64,000 bases of DNA from Chloropicon primus (Eukaryota; Chlorophyta; Chloropicophyceae; Chloropicales; Chloropicaceae): NCBI GenBank assembly GCA_023205875.1, contig CP060767.1:372001-436000 (forward strand). The letters run 5' to 3'. A program made the translations under genes and the position numbers. Of this stretch, positions 47,412 to 58,800 are shown one piece after another; the first letter of the stretch is position 1; the number at the start of each line of letters is the position of its first letter. A model generated the notes under the pieces. That model made no database searches and had not been told where the DNA came from. It saw only the letters and a program-made list of their open reading frames with translations.

Positions 47412-47442
47412 AACAAGAGTACTTTCTATGTAAAACAAGAGT
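47399..47442 (+). repeat. Exact 22-bp tandem duplication over the CAO stop codon
   Basis: ACTTTCTATGTAAAACAAGAGT occurs at 47399-47420 (47400 carries the C; the TAA stop is at 47409-47411) and again at 47421-47442. The second copy lies in the 3' UTR. Confidence 0.9.
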
Positions 47443-47594
47443 TTTTGTTGTTTGTTGAATATCACCGACCTTTTTTTTTAAGTGTTTTTGTTTATGCCAA
47501 GGTGGTGTGCTTGCTTTGTGCTCACCCACCTCGCCCGCGACGCCACGTTAAGCGTGCAATGCTTGCTTGACAACGACACGACCCTTTCCTTGAA

Positions 47595-48127
47595 TCAATA
47601 CAGCTCGTCCTCAACGTGAGAAGTGATGGTGGTGTCCTTGGTCGGGTACGCGACGCAGGTCAAAACGTAGCCCGCGTCAATCTGCTGGTCTCCCAAGAAG
47701 GTCTGGTCGGACTGGTCAAAGGAATCGGCTTCACCGGTCTTGGCCGTGCAGCTCGAGCACGCTCCTGCTCTGCAGGACCAAGGGAGCTCCACTCCAGCCT
47801 CCTCCGCCGCGTCGAGAAGGTACGTGTTCTCGTCACACTCGATAACCTCCTCACCGTTTGGCGTGTTTATTGTGATCTTGAACGCGTACACACCAACCGC
47901 TCCTCCTCTCTGCGCGCGTGGTGACACACCACGAACCGAGATCGCCTTCCCTCTCATGGAGGAGGACAATCCCCCTGAAAAAAAAAGATGGAAAAAAAAC
48001 GTCAGTCAATCACACGACGACGACAATGGCATTGTGAGAGATTGAGAAGAGAGAGGGATGCGTTGACGGAACACGACTCACCTGCCTTCAAGGCTTTCCC
48101 GGTGAACCTCGTCGCAAGTCTGGTCAT
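47595..48127 (-). CDS. PETF: Plant-type [2Fe-2S] ferredoxin (plastid), 2 exons
   Basis: In sense order exons are 48127-48082 and 47974-47595 (phase 1, intron 107 nt with a poly-pyrimidine CAG acceptor), giving 141 aa. Residues 1 to about 45 ([20 protein letters not shown] and on) are a chloroplast transit peptide. The mature protein begins near [18 protein letters not shown] and contains the cluster loop [10 protein letters not shown] with the fourth Cys in VLTCVAYP, plus the acidic FNR/PSI docking C-terminus EDELY. It carries electrons from photosystem I to FNR and other plastid reductases, and Rieske oxygenases such as CAO depend on reduced ferredoxin. It is convergent with the CAO-family gene, a suggestive but not proven functional pairing. 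Confidence 0.95.
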
Positions 48128-48845
48128 CGTTTTGTCCCTTCTGCTTCTGCAAAAAAGAAAGAAAAGAATGGACAGAGAGAGAGAGAGGGTTCAGTTTTTC
48201 CTGCGTCCATGCGTCCATGCCGTCGACCGAGGGGTCTACAGAAAGACCAAGGGACGGTGTTCCTGCACAGGCATGCGGGGTGCACCTCATCGAAAAGCCT
48301 GTCCTTACCCCTCCTCAAAAAAAAAGTTGCTGGGGCGCGACGATCGATCGATCCCGTCAATTGGGCGTTCACTCTTGCGCCGAAACGGATAAGGTTTTGT
48401 TCTTTCAGAGACGAAGAAGTCGACTTTTTGATTCGGAACGGACAGCTGGCGTCAATGACGATGACGCCTTCATTGGGTGGCAATCCTCGGCCCGTGGTCG
48501 TTCATTACATCCACATCCGGGCCTGCCCTTGAAGTTGAAGCTCCTGCAAAGCAAATCCTCTCTCTCTCTCTCTCTCTCTCCAAAACACGCACACACGCGC
48601 GCGCCAAGGCCCAGCCGGTCCAGGATCACCTTCTTGCTGCTCTTCTCCTGGAGCTCTCCGCTCAGCACGATAACGGACCTCTTGACTCCTGACGTTTTGG
48701 TGGGGAAGCAGGATCAAGCTATATATATATATATATATGTATTTATACAAAACTTCTATAATGAATAACTGTACAGGTTCAATAACGACGAATACATGAA
48801 CACGAGCGAATGCTTTTCATCCTCCTCTCACTGGTACTACCACTA
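48128..48845. other. Intergenic, simple repeats
   Basis: Upstream of ferredoxin and downstream of the transporter. (CT)n at about 48558-48580 and (TA)n at 48720-48738. No gene seen. Confidence 0.55.
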
Positions 48846-50714
48846 CTACGCCTCCTCAGCACTGCCGTGGTGCTCTCCTTCACCTTCTGCGCCGTCACCT
48901 GCCCCGACCTTGGGGGAATCACCGACCACCGCTTCGTCTTCCTCCGACAACGACGCTGGTGAGCCTGTGACATTGTCTTCTCCCGTGACATTGTCTTCTC
49001 CCTCCTCCGTTTGGGTGTCCGCGTCGTTCACGTCGTTCGACTCCGGCCCCACATTCCCGGCTCCGTTCTCGCCTCCTTCCTCCTCCACGTGGGGACGGGG
49101 GCTTCCCTCCCCTTCCCGGAATACGGTGTCCACCCCTTGCACTTCCGTCTCTTCCCCCTCGTGCGACGGCAGCGGCTCGATCCGCCGCTTTCCACCCACT
49201 GCAATCGCTTCGTGGCTGGTCACCGGTGGCACATCGTATTTGGCGAGCCCACCGCCACTGCTTTGGCCAATGCCTTGCCCTCTTGCCGTGCCGCTTTCCC
49301 CGTTAGACTGGAGCACCGGAACCGGAACGTCGTGGTGGTGGCGCTGCTGTTGCCTGATCTGCGAGTCCGCCTTGTCGACGTCCCGAACGGCCGACCACGT
49401 GCAGATGACTCCGCTCAAAATCCCAAAGGCGGTTAACGCCAGCAGCACCTTCTTGGGAACCTTTGGGCTGTTCCTGCTCGGCCTCACTTGAGAGTAAAGC
49501 CGCAGGTAGGTGAGGCTGGGCAGGATGCATCCGAGGGTCACGCAGGTAGATCCGCCGGTGAGCCGAAAGACGTACTCGATGTGCGGTATCAAGGTCGCGC
49601 ACACAAGTGCTATGAAGAGGACAACAACTGCGATCGTGCAGTGGAGCTTCCCCCTCTTGTTCATCATCAAGGGAGTGTTTCTGTTCCAGCTCTTCACCAA
49701 AGGCATGCTGAAGACGCAGGACTTGATCGGTAGCAGCAGGATTGGTACCGTCGCCAGTGAGGTTGACCCGTAGAAGAACTTGATCAGATCGTCCACGGAC
49801 GCCGACGCGTCCTTGTTGCCCAAATTCGTCAGCACGTCTCCCTGCACGAGGTGCCTGAACATCAGGTACCCGGAAGACCCCACGACGACGTATACGGTGG
49901 TGACTATCGAGAGAGCCGACGCCGTCACAGACTTGATGTTTCCAAGAGACGGCGACTTCAGGTTGTGGTATATGGGGAATATGACGTTGTGCGCCGTGAA
50001 CGAGTACATCATGATGGGAAACGCCACGATCAGCCCTTTCATCCTCCATAGGACAAGCCCAGAGTCGTCGACCTCCGCGGCGCTGGGCCTCGAGCTCGTA
50101 TCCGTCAAGGATTGCAGCCCCCTGACTGTCATGAACACGCAAAAGAAGCTGTACACTGTCACGGCGTAGAAAGCCAAAGATGCCATGTGCTTCCCACTGG
50201 TGATCGTCAGACCCACGGGAAGCATCCCTAACACGACGGTGAGCGTTAGCAAAGTGTTTTTGGCCTGCTCAAAGTCCTCGAAGAGCCACCCTCGCCCAAA
50301 CCACAACACGGTGTCCACGAAGATGTTCATGTAAGCGATGACGTTCCCGATGTTGAGCAGCACGATGCAGACGTTGACCGCGTGCGTACCCGCTCGCCCA
50401 AAGGCGAGTTGAGCGAGGTCCTCGTAGGTCCTCACGCCTGTGGCGTGCCCCAACTGTGCTAGCATATACAGCGACAGCCTCGAGGTGTAAAAGCAGAGGA
50501 AGAGGAGAAGCATGCCAAGGATGAGTCCGCACGATTTGTATGCAAAAGGCATCCCGAGAAGTCCAGCTCCCAATATGCCGTTCACCATGTTCACTGTCGA
50601 CTCCAGTTGGTTGGCCTTTCCCTCCTGGTCCTCCTGGTCCTCCTTCTTCTTCACATCGCTGGACACCACGGGCAGCGAAGTGCTTGGCCGGCGATGGTTC
50701 TTCTGGTTCACCAT
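48846..50714 (-). CDS. Amino acid/auxin permease family (SLC38-like) transporter
   Basis: Single exon, 622 aa, ATG 50712-50714. After about 40 polar residues come about eleven TM helices, beginning with the family-defining TM1 STVNMVNGILGAGLLGMPFA. Further signatures are SCGLILGMLLLFLCFYTS, GVRTYEDLAQLAFG, IAFPIMMYSFTAHNVIFPIY-type TM6 (here LIVAFPIMMYSFTAHNV) and GGSTCVTLGCILPSLTYLRL. These fit the AAAP family, sodium- or proton-coupled neutral amino acid transporters of plasma or vacuolar membranes. The C-terminal about 170 residues are an acidic, repetitive cytosolic tail with an exact double GEDNVT, possibly regulatory. Substrate is not deducible. Confidence 0.9.
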   Translation of the reverse strand: MVNQKNHRRPSTSLPVVSSDVKKKEDQEDQEGKANQLESTVNMVNGILGAGLLGMPFAYKSCGLILGMLLLFLCFYTSRLSLYMLAQLGHATGVRTYEDLAQLAFGRAGTHAVNVCIVLLNIGNVIAYMNIFVDTVLWFGRGWLFEDFEQAKNTLLTLTVVLGMLPVGLTITSGKHMASLAFYAVTVYSFFCVFMTVRGLQSLTDTSSRPSAAEVDDSGLVLWRMKGLIVAFPIMMYSFTAHNVIFPIYHNLKSPSLGNIKSVTASALSIVTTVYVVVGSSGYLMFRHLVQGDVLTNLGNKDASASVDDLIKFFYGSTSLATVPILLLPIKSCVFSMPLVKSWNRNTPLMMNKRGKLHCTIAVVVLFIALVCATLIPHIEYVFRLTGGSTCVTLGCILPSLTYLRLYSQVRPSRNSPKVPKKVLLALTAFGILSGVICTWSAVRDVDKADSQIRQQQRHHHDVPVPVLQSNGESGTARGQGIGQSSGGGLAKYDVPPVTSHEAIAVGGKRRIEPLPSHEGEETEVQGVDTVFREGEGSPRPHVEEEGGENGAGNVGPESNDVNDADTQTEEGEDNVTGEDNVTGSPASLSEEDEAVVGDSPKVGAGDGAEGEGEHHGSAEEA

Positions 50715-51434
50715 CTCTGTCTCCCCGCCCCCCTCCTCGTACCAACAAAACAAAACCAACCTCTGTCCCGCGTCCCTGCCGCGTCTCTGGTGGTGGAGAC
50801 CCTAGCCTCTAGTATGCAAGTTATCAATATCCTATTACGCACAAGTCGAAGCTCAGGTTTGGGGTTTCTGGTTCAGGCAGGTGAGGTTTTGGAGCCCTGG
50901 CCTTGAGCACCGATGCAATGAGGGGTCAAACCAAAGTCAAAGATGCCATCTTTCCCGACAGAACCAAGACGACAACCTCGTCCACGTCCACGCTATGGTT
51001 CCTCTCTTCGTGTCAAGTCGAGTGGAGTTCTCTGGAACGACATTAATTCCACAAGGGAAGTGCGTCAAAGCCCACGGCAAGGTCTCCATCATCTCGTTTT
51101 GTGTTGGTTAGGATTGTTGATGCAATGTTGTCAATAGGCCCACCGCTTCTGGTGATCGCCTCGCCAAGGAGTCGACCAAGCAACCCCCGACATTTTCTCT
51201 TCTTCCTTTCCAGTGGCCTTTGCAGACACATGGAGCCCTCACACTCCTTGGAGGCGAGGAGACCAATGATGGTGATGAGGCTCCTTCACGATCAATCCGC
51301 TCGAGGCTGTCCTGCAATGCAAGACAGAGAGAGAGAGAGAGAGCGGAGCAGAGAGAGGGACACCAGCGAGCGAACGGCTGAACGCTCTAAAATACATGGG
51401 ATTATCATATGTGGTACAAAGCAAAAAATTATCA
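50715..51434. other. Intergenic, no gene recognised
   Basis: Between the transporter start and the GT29 stop. A small plus-strand frame (50943-51137, 64 codons) and its alternatives have no recognisable domain. (GA)n lies near 51328-51342. Confidence 0.5.
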
Positions 51435-53324
51435 TCAGTTCCCGTAGACGCAGAGCTTGCCGTGGATTCCAGTCGCCATCCAAAGTCTGTAGATATAATT
51501 CTCGCCGTTAATGGGGTGAGCATTGCTGACCAGCTTCTTCGGCATGAAGTACTTGCCACCACCGCTAGAGAAACCGTAGAGGTCCACTCGCTCGCACAAC
51601 CCGTTGCGAAGGAGCTCCACGATCGCTCTTACTCTGGAGAAACCACCGGAAGCGTGCTGTATCTTTGACATCCCATTGATGACGAGCTTCTTTTCGGTGT
51701 GCTTGGCCTGCTGAAAGAGGTGGAGCATTCGAGTGGAATCTTTGCGCCAGTCCAGGAGTACTGGCATGCCGTAGATCATCGCCTTCTTTTTGTTCGGCAG
51801 TGACTCCGCGTCAAGCTCCTGCGGCACGTACTTGGGAAAGATGTTGAACCGTGACGGCACGACATCCGGTGCGTACTTGGTGCCGATGTAATTGAGCTTA
51901 TCGAAGAGACCGTCGGTCTTCTTGCCCACGGCATCCCAGTAAGGCTTGGTAATCACGTTGTAACGGATCACAAAGTCGTGCTCGTCGATCTCCCCGCCGT
52001 ACTTTCCCTTCAGCACGTTGTCCCCGTTGCCCACGATCGCACAAGTCCCGAGCCTAAGCTTTTTAAAGTCCTCCAGCTGGTTCTTCCTCCATTCCCAACC
52101 AAGCTTCGATGTCTTGAAGTAGGCATTCTCGTACCAACTCCTCAGCTGGTACTTGTCTTCCATCGATTGGTTGAAGCAGTCGCGGTGCATGATCATGCAA
52201 GGATACTTCTCGGCAGCGATCTGCAAGATCTCTTTGGCCTGTTCCAGGGTAAGGGAAACGATATCTCCGGCTTTGGCTCGCTCCTTGAATTTCTTGGTTC
52301 TCTTCGATGCCGGCGGCTTTGACTTTGGTTGCTTCTGCTTCTTCCGCAGCAGTGATCGCCCCTCCGCCCTTCCTCGAACAAGTTTGGACGCCTCGGCTTC
52401 AGGCTCCTTCGGCTGCACGTGGTTGCCCTTCGGCGACAAGTAACAGTAACGCGGAGGCTTGAGAGAACCGTTAAAGGTGTCGACGATGTGCTGGATCTCC
52501 GGATCAAGGATGATCTTCCTCGGCTTGATCGCTTCCTCGTACGCCTTTCTCTGCAATTCGTACTTTCGCTTCCTCACCGCCTCCGTCACGCTGCTCGGCT
52601 TCGATCGCAAGCCGCGACTCTTCCTCAGCTTGTCCTCCAGCTTTCCCAAAGCGATCTGATCCAGAGCGTGTTGCCTCACGGTCGCGGCCGTGTCCTCCAA
52701 GGCAACCTTCCTCCTCATCTCCTCTATCTGTTGCTCCAGCTTGGCCTCCTCCTTCAATCGAGCTTTCTTCTCCGAAGCGGTTTCGTTCCAACCCGCCCAG
52801 TCAGCGTAGTACCGCACCTCCTCCTCCTTCGGCTTCTTCGTGGGCTGTTCCTTGCCCTGATCACCGGCGGTTGAGGCTTCCTCCTCACCACCATCAGCAG
52901 CAGCAGCAGCAGCAGCGTCGGATGATCCCTGGTCTTCATCCACTGCCTCTTCTTGAGCCCTCTTTTCAGTCACAACAGACCCTACTTCATCTTGCCCATG
53001 GAGCCTCTCCTCAACGTCACGACGCTCCTCCAGACCAACAAGCTGCCCATTCCCATCCACTCTGTCCTCCAGCAAGGATTCTCGAAGGACCACAGCTTTC
53101 TCGGCTTTGACTTCGATGCGGAAGCTTGCCCAATCGCTCATGAGGGTACCCAGCAGAAGTCCAGAGAGGAACAGTATCACTCCTAGGACACCATACTTTC
53201 TCGACTTGGCCTGCCTTTGGACTTGTTCTTGCTGAGAAAGTTTCAGACTTTGCTCTTGAGAGAGCAACCGTCCTGCCATCCCTGACTCATCGTGACGACC
53301 ACAGCCACTCGATCCTGACGCCAT
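51435..53324 (-). CDS. GT29 sialyltransferase-like protein, type II membrane
   Basis: Single exon, 629 aa, ATG 53322-53324. A short cytosolic tail is followed by a signal anchor (YGVLGVILFLSGLLLGTLM) and a long charged stem with coiled-coil and Lys/Glu-rich segments. The catalytic region at the C-terminus shows sialylmotif L (GTCAIVGNGDNVLKGKYGG, then IDEHDFVIRYN) and a motif S-like part (HASGGFSRVRAIVELL, VDLYGFSSGGGKYFM); Cys residues in L and near the C-terminus (KLCVYG) are present. Animal members transfer sialic acid in the Golgi. Green algae generally are not thought to use sialic acid in the animal way, so the true donor may be KDO- or another ulosonate-CMP sugar; that is inference. 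Confidence 0.85.
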   Translation of the reverse strand: MASGSSGCGRHDESGMAGRLLSQEQSLKLSQQEQVQRQAKSRKYGVLGVILFLSGLLLGTLMSDWASFRIEVKAEKAVVLRESLLEDRVDGNGQLVGLEERRDVEERLHGQDEVGSVVTEKRAQEEAVDEDQGSSDAAAAAAADGGEEEASTAGDQGKEQPTKKPKEEEVRYYADWAGWNETASEKKARLKEEAKLEQQIEEMRRKVALEDTAATVRQHALDQIALGKLEDKLRKSRGLRSKPSSVTEAVRKRKYELQRKAYEEAIKPRKIILDPEIQHIVDTFNGSLKPPRYCYLSPKGNHVQPKEPEAEASKLVRGRAEGRSLLRKKQKQPKSKPPASKRTKKFKERAKAGDIVSLTLEQAKEILQIAAEKYPCMIMHRDCFNQSMEDKYQLRSWYENAYFKTSKLGWEWRKNQLEDFKKLRLGTCAIVGNGDNVLKGKYGGEIDEHDFVIRYNVITKPYWDAVGKKTDGLFDKLNYIGTKYAPDVVPSRFNIFPKYVPQELDAESLPNKKKAMIYGMPVLLDWRKDSTRMLHLFQQAKHTEKKLVINGMSKIQHASGGFSRVRAIVELLRNGLCERVDLYGFSSGGGKYFMPKKLVSNAHPINGENYIYRLWMATGIHGKLCVYGN

Positions 53325-54479
53325 TTGCTTTTGTCCCGAGTCCTGTGGTTTGTTACATAGACATGGGGTGGTGGTGGTGCAGAGTTTGAGGAGACCACCA
53401 CGTGTGGTCACCAGCAAAGACGACCGACCGACCGACTTTGTGAATGGAATTAGGAATGAAGAACAAGCTGAGCAACAGCACCACCGAGGATGCTCTCAGC
53501 TTCACCAGAGCTTGACTAGAGCTTGACCAGAGCTTGATCAGAGCTTGATCGTCACCGAGGTTGCTCCGCTTGTGTGACTTGACTTGTCCCGAGGAGAGAG
53601 AAGGGAGGGAGGGAGGGAGGGAGGGAGGGAGGGAGAGTGAGTCACATTGACACCACGTTCCCACGGGAAGGAAAGGGGGGCATTGCCTTAATGAGGAGCG
53701 AGGCGAACTTCTTCGCACAGGCATGAAAATGAAAAAGCAGCAGCGAGGGAGGGAGGGGAGCAAGGGCGCATCTATTACGATACTACGACCCACGAGGAGA
53801 AAGGAAGAGAGAAGAGAGAGAGAGAGAGAGGAAGAGGAATGAATGAGAGGAAAGAAAGTCTTTCCTTTGTGAAGAAAGTTTTCCTCCACAGTCAAGCCAG
53901 CCTCGTTGCAAGGACTTCAGTCCGCGTCGTGTCGTATCGTGGGGTCCAAATAGGAATTACGACGTAGTCGTGAGAGGAGAGGCCCTGTTCGTTGTTCGTC
54001 GTCTCGTCCTTGGAAAAGTTGCTCAAGTTATTCAAAAGCTCTTTTCTCTTTCTCTTTCTCTTTCTCCCTGCGCAGGAAGGAGGCTCAAGGGACAGGCCGT
54101 GTGTTGGAAGGATTCGTTTTTCTTGGTCTTGGTCTGCCGGTTGTCTACCACCGCCGGCCACTATCCTTGAACTTACATCACCTTTAGCGCTGGGATCAAT
54201 CGTCCTGCGCACCCTTTCTTTCGTGCTTCGGTGTCTTTGTCACACGAGAAGCGGTTCCACAACAAGGTTTACGGAATCCTTTCCTTCCATGACTCGTCAC
54301 AAGGGTTGCCTACGTCACCAGTGAAGGGGTATGAAAGGTTTTCGTCCGCTTGAAGAAAACGAGGGGAAGCGGAGCCTTGGGATTGGAGCCTTGGGATTCC
54401 TTTCTGTCGCTCCTATCGGCCATTCGTTCCTTTGGGGCTTTCCTTTGGGGTTTTGTGGTCCAAGAAAGAAAGAGGTAGG
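53325..54479. promoter_or_regulatory. Large divergent intergenic region
   Basis: 1155 bp between the GT29 start and the unknown Ser-rich gene. It holds a fourfold 11-bp repeat (53507-53550), (GGGA)n at about 53606-53632, (GA)n near 53812-53830, and TTTCTC repeats near 54045-54065. A 107-codon minus-strand frame (53892-54212) lacks an ATG. Confidence 0.5.
53507..53550. repeat. Four tandem copies of an 11-bp unit
   Basis: Unit AGAGCTTGAYY: copies end CT, CC, TC and TC. It lies 180-230 bp upstream of the GT29 start codon. Confidence 0.85.
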
Positions 54480-55795
54480 ATGATATCCACGAGGTGGGAA
54501 AGCAGCAGGAAGAAGGTTGGCATGGTGGTGACTCCAACGAATTCTCGGCCATCGACGCCACAAGGCAGCCACTCGGCGTCCTCATCCATCAGCCATGACC
54601 ACGGGTTCGACAGGAAGCCGGTGGAAAAGCCCAGCACAAGCACAAGCACAAGCAGCCACTACAGGAGTGAAGGGAACGGTCCGAGCACCACTTCGACTTC
54701 AGGTGCGAAAGGAAGCTTGGGGGAGGAGGCATCGTCGTCCTCGTCATCGGACGTGGTGGGGTCGGAGAGATCAAAATACCTCGAAGAGTACTCGAGGAAC
54801 ATACGAACCCCCAGGGCACAGTCTGCGCGAGGGCACTCCAGCACGAGTCACACGGCCGCCTGCGCGAGGGAAAGGTAAGGGCTAGTCTTCACGAAGAACC
54901 CTGAGGTCTGGGGACTGCATCAAAAGATCGCACCTCTCCGATAATCCCTGGGCTCTGACACTCACGCTCTCTCTCTCTCTGGTCTGCTGCTCTGTTTGCG
55001 ACGTGGGCAACCAGCGTCCCGGCGCCGGAAGAGGACAACGAAAGGCACGAGATCAAAGATGATTTCTTTGATTGCTTGCCTCTGACAGGTTGGAGCGACG
55101 ACACGATTATCGGCCTGTCAGGATCTGGGTCATATGTTCTCTACGACAAGTTCCAGAAGCTTTCTACGAGCCGGACCCAGCTTCAGAGGGCAAGCAGCGC
55201 AAAGCCCAGTGGGTCAAAGAAGTCTGTGGTGGCAAGCAGGCTTGTCTCTTCCTCAAAGGGGCCCAGGAAGATGAACTACACCAACTTGCTAAGGGATGGA
55301 GCGATGACGCCGACCCGGACGCAGAGACTTCGAGCGAGGGAAAGGGAATTCAACAACTCGAGCAAAGTGTACAACGACATCTCGAACAAGGACATGGGTG
55401 CAACGGAGGACGGGGAGGAGAACACCAGGAGCCAAAACATCAGGGACTGGCCCAACAGCCTTCGAATTGTTGTGCCATACAAGCTGAAAGCGAAGCAGAG
55501 GAGTTTCCTGAATCCAAACCTCCACCACGGAGGGAGCCGCTCGGGGAGTGGCACGAGGGATTATGGGCACGCAAAGGAAGCGAAGATCTCCTCCGTTCCC
55601 TCGGCGCTCCGGGTGCAACAGCGGCGAAATGAGAAGGAGAGGGAAAGGGAGAAAGAGCGATCAGCGGCCTTGGCCAAGGCCAGACTCTTGTCCAACTACA
55701 GAAACAGGCACAAAAGGATCCAAGAGAACGAGCAGCCCCTGGCTCTTGACACGACGCACATTCAACCAGTCCAGAAGCAGGGTTGGAGAGGGTGA
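54480..55795 (+). CDS. Ser/Arg-rich low-complexity protein, unknown function, 2 exons
   Basis: Exons 54480-54874 and 55015-55795 (phase 2, GTAAGG donor), 391 aa. The first exon is Ser/Thr/His-rich and disordered. The second has a short folded-looking part (DDFFDCLPLTGWSDDTIIGL, SYVLYDKFQKL), disordered Ser/Lys stretches, then a charged helix (RRNEKEREREKERSAALAKA) and ends QPVQKQGWRG. No domain is recognised. The short conserved-looking patches could be interaction motifs, for example in a cytoskeletal or ciliary protein, but nothing firm supports this. It converges with the large coiled-coil gene, only 44 bp apart. Confidence 0.65.
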
Positions 55796-55839
55796 TATTG
55801 ATTTTTTGCGGTATACAGTTTACATCATTTCGATAATAT

Positions 55840-58800
55840 TTACAAAACATACGCGGTGGCGGGCTCGTTCGTGGTATCTGCGATGATTTGCCTCGCTCGC
55901 CAAGCGTGCGCTTCCAAGTCGTTCAGCTGGGACTCGCCCTTGAACATTTGGTCCTGAAACCTGGCCATCTCCATCTTCAGCCTTTCCAGTCTTTCCTTCT
56001 CAAGCAAGCTTCCGCCGTCGTCAGCAAAGATCTTTTTCCCGACAAAGTTCGGAGGCAGCAGGCTCCCAGGAAGCTGCTCCAGCTGCTTGACGTAGTCTAC
56101 AGCAGAATCACTACCTGGCCTCGGCATACTCTCCTTCTTACTAAAACCTGTTTCCTGCCTCCTCTCCAGCTCCAACCCATTCGAAGACGTCAAAGCATGA
56201 ATCACTTCCCTCTGGTCCGGCGATAACGGCAAATCAGCGTCATGCCCGTGGTGCCCGTGGCTTGCCCTCGATCTCAGCCGCTCTTCGAGATTGTGGACGG
56301 ACTGAGACTGGTGGGCCAGCCTTCCCGCAATGGCTCTGCTCCTCAGCTTCCTGCCCGCGCTGTTGGTTTTACCCCGACTCATGTACATCTTGTACTTGTC
56401 CTCAACTTTCCCCAAGCGGTCCTGAAGCGCTGAAAGCTTTTCCATGTCTGACAAGGGCATGCTCCCCGGAACTTGCAGGACGTCGTCATCGCGGCCCCTC
56501 GATGGATACCAGCAGCTTTCGTTGCTGCCACCCAGGGCATTCGAGCTTTTGGTGGACTTGCGCTTCGATCTTCTCTTCCCCGCCTCGCCTCGAGCGTGCG
56601 CGTCGTGCTCTTGCTCTCTTCTCCTTTCACTCTGATCGTGCACCATCTCCAAAGCCGTGACTGCCTTTTCAAACTGCGATGCAACGTCATTCAGGCCCAA
56701 TCCCGAGATCTGCTTCGCAACCACTCTCTCTATCTTCTCCATCAGTTGGTTGGCCAATAAGTTACTGTCCAAGTTGGCGCTCACATCTTTCAGTACATGC
56801 CCATGCCTTTGGCCAGTCGTTCTAGTAGGCCGATTGAGAAGAATGTTCTCGATCCTGGTATATGGAGTACCTTGCGCAGGAGGATTGGAAACCATTGCAT
56901 CAGGGGTTTTCAAGGGTGAGTTCTCATCATAGAGCACGCATGTCTCTTGCTCACAGTAGCTCATGCCATTTGTGTGTCGCCCTTGCTCCTGACCCGCACC
57001 TCTCTTCCTTGGAGCCACGTCCTCCTCGCTCGTCGCCCTTGATGAGCCAAAAGATGAAGCCAGGTTCTTCTTTTGAGACTCTGCAGAGAATGCGGAGAGT
57101 ACTCGCAGTGCCTTCGCCTCTGACACGGTTTCGATCAATTCATTCGAAACAGACAGGCAATCTTGCTTCGCTTCATGCAAGACGCTCTCAAAATTCAGCA
57201 TCATCTCGCCCATGAGCTGGTAGCTCTCTTCTCGAGCGGAGATCAAAGCGTCCTCGAACTCCGCGTATTCCCCCTTGACGATTTCAACAAACTCCCTGTG
57301 TCCACCCAATGAGTTTCTCAGCTGGGCCTTCACCTGAGCAAGGGAGCTTTGGGAATCCTCCAAGGCCTTCTCAAGTTCAGCACTTCTGCAGCTGTCGGCA
57401 ATCTCGGCTTGCTTGGAAAATTGCTCTTCAAGTTCTGCAACCTTCTCAAGCAATGCCGCCTTCTCTCCCTCCAAAGAAACGTATCTTGCCCTTTCATTGG
57501 ATACTTCCTTTTCGAGCTCAGTGTTTCTCTCCACCAGGGCCGACTTCTTTTCTGCTTCCTCGTAAAGCTTGTCTTGCAACTCGGACTTGCTGCTTCTCAG
57601 CATAGCAATCGTCGCTTCGCTTTGCTCCTGCACCTTTTCGTTCCTCTCCCTCAAGACCTTCATCTTCTCTGCCGCTTTCGACTCCTCGGCCTTCAGAGAG
57701 CTCAGCTGCGTCAGTAGCTCCACGTTCTTCTCCGCGGCTTCCGAGTACTTCTTCTCCTTCTGGTACAAGTCCTCCCTCAGCTGGTCATTCTCCTGGGCGA
57801 GGTTGTCAATATCTCTGTTGATGCTCTTGAGATCATGGAGAGAGGGGCTCGAGATGGACCTCTCGGTGTGCTCAATTTTCACCTTGTTGAACGCGTCCTT
57901 GAGCTGGCGGTAGTCGCTCACCAGGGACAAGACCTTTCGCTCTACCTTGACTTCGAGATTCGCGTGACCTTCCGCCGCCCCGGCGCTGCTGTCGTCCTTT
58001 ATCATCTCATCTACCTTCAGCAAGAAGCCGGACCTCTCCCTTAGGACCACCTGCCTGCTCTCCTGCAGACTCTCTATCTCGGACTGCAAGTCCTTGATCT
58101 TGTTTTCCAGCATGTCTTTCATGGCTATGGTGACATCATTCAAAGTCCTTTCCCGAGAGACGCTGACAGATTCTGATTCTGATTCTGATTCTGATTCTGA
58201 TTCTGACCCCCGTCGGCTTGAACTCCTCGCGGGCGTCCGCTTTGCCTCCAGAGCCTCCTTGTAGGACGCAACCTGGTTTCTTAAAACATCAGCTTCGCCT
58301 TGGAGCCTGTTCACTTGATTTTGCATATCCTCAAGTGTCTCGGAGTACAGCTGAACTCTCTTGATGTTCTCCTTGGTGAACGTCGCCTCCTCTATTGCCA
58401 TCTGCTCTGCTTCGTCTAGCTCGGCGTACAAGGAATCTCTTTCCTCCTCCAGCTGTGCAATCTGGGCCTTCAAGCCCTTTGCAACGGAGTCGCTGTCCGT
58501 GTGATTGGACTCCGCAATCAATATCTGCTCCCTCAGATTGTCTGTCTCCAGCTCTAGGAAAGATATCATCTGCTCCGCGCTCAGAAGCTCAGAAGCTTTC
58601 TCTTCTATGGTGTCTCTCTGAGACCTCACGCTCTGCTCGAGGCCAGCGACAGCTTCTCTCAGCTCGTTCCTCGTCTCAATCGCTTGGGCTGCCTCCCGTT
58701 TCATCTTGCTGATTTCTGACTTGGCCTCCTCCAGCGAGGCAGCTTTCTCCACAACATCTGCATTGAGAGCCTCGGCCAGCTCTGAGAGTCCTTGCATCTC

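Noticed and set aside
50943-51137. 64-codon frame between transporter and GT29 genes
   Set aside because: Arg/Pro/Ser-rich with no domain in any of the overlapping frames tried, and no splice-supported extension.
53892-54212. 107-codon minus-strand frame upstream of the Ser-rich gene
   Set aside because: No ATG in the frame, a stop just upstream, and low-complexity Lys/Arg content.
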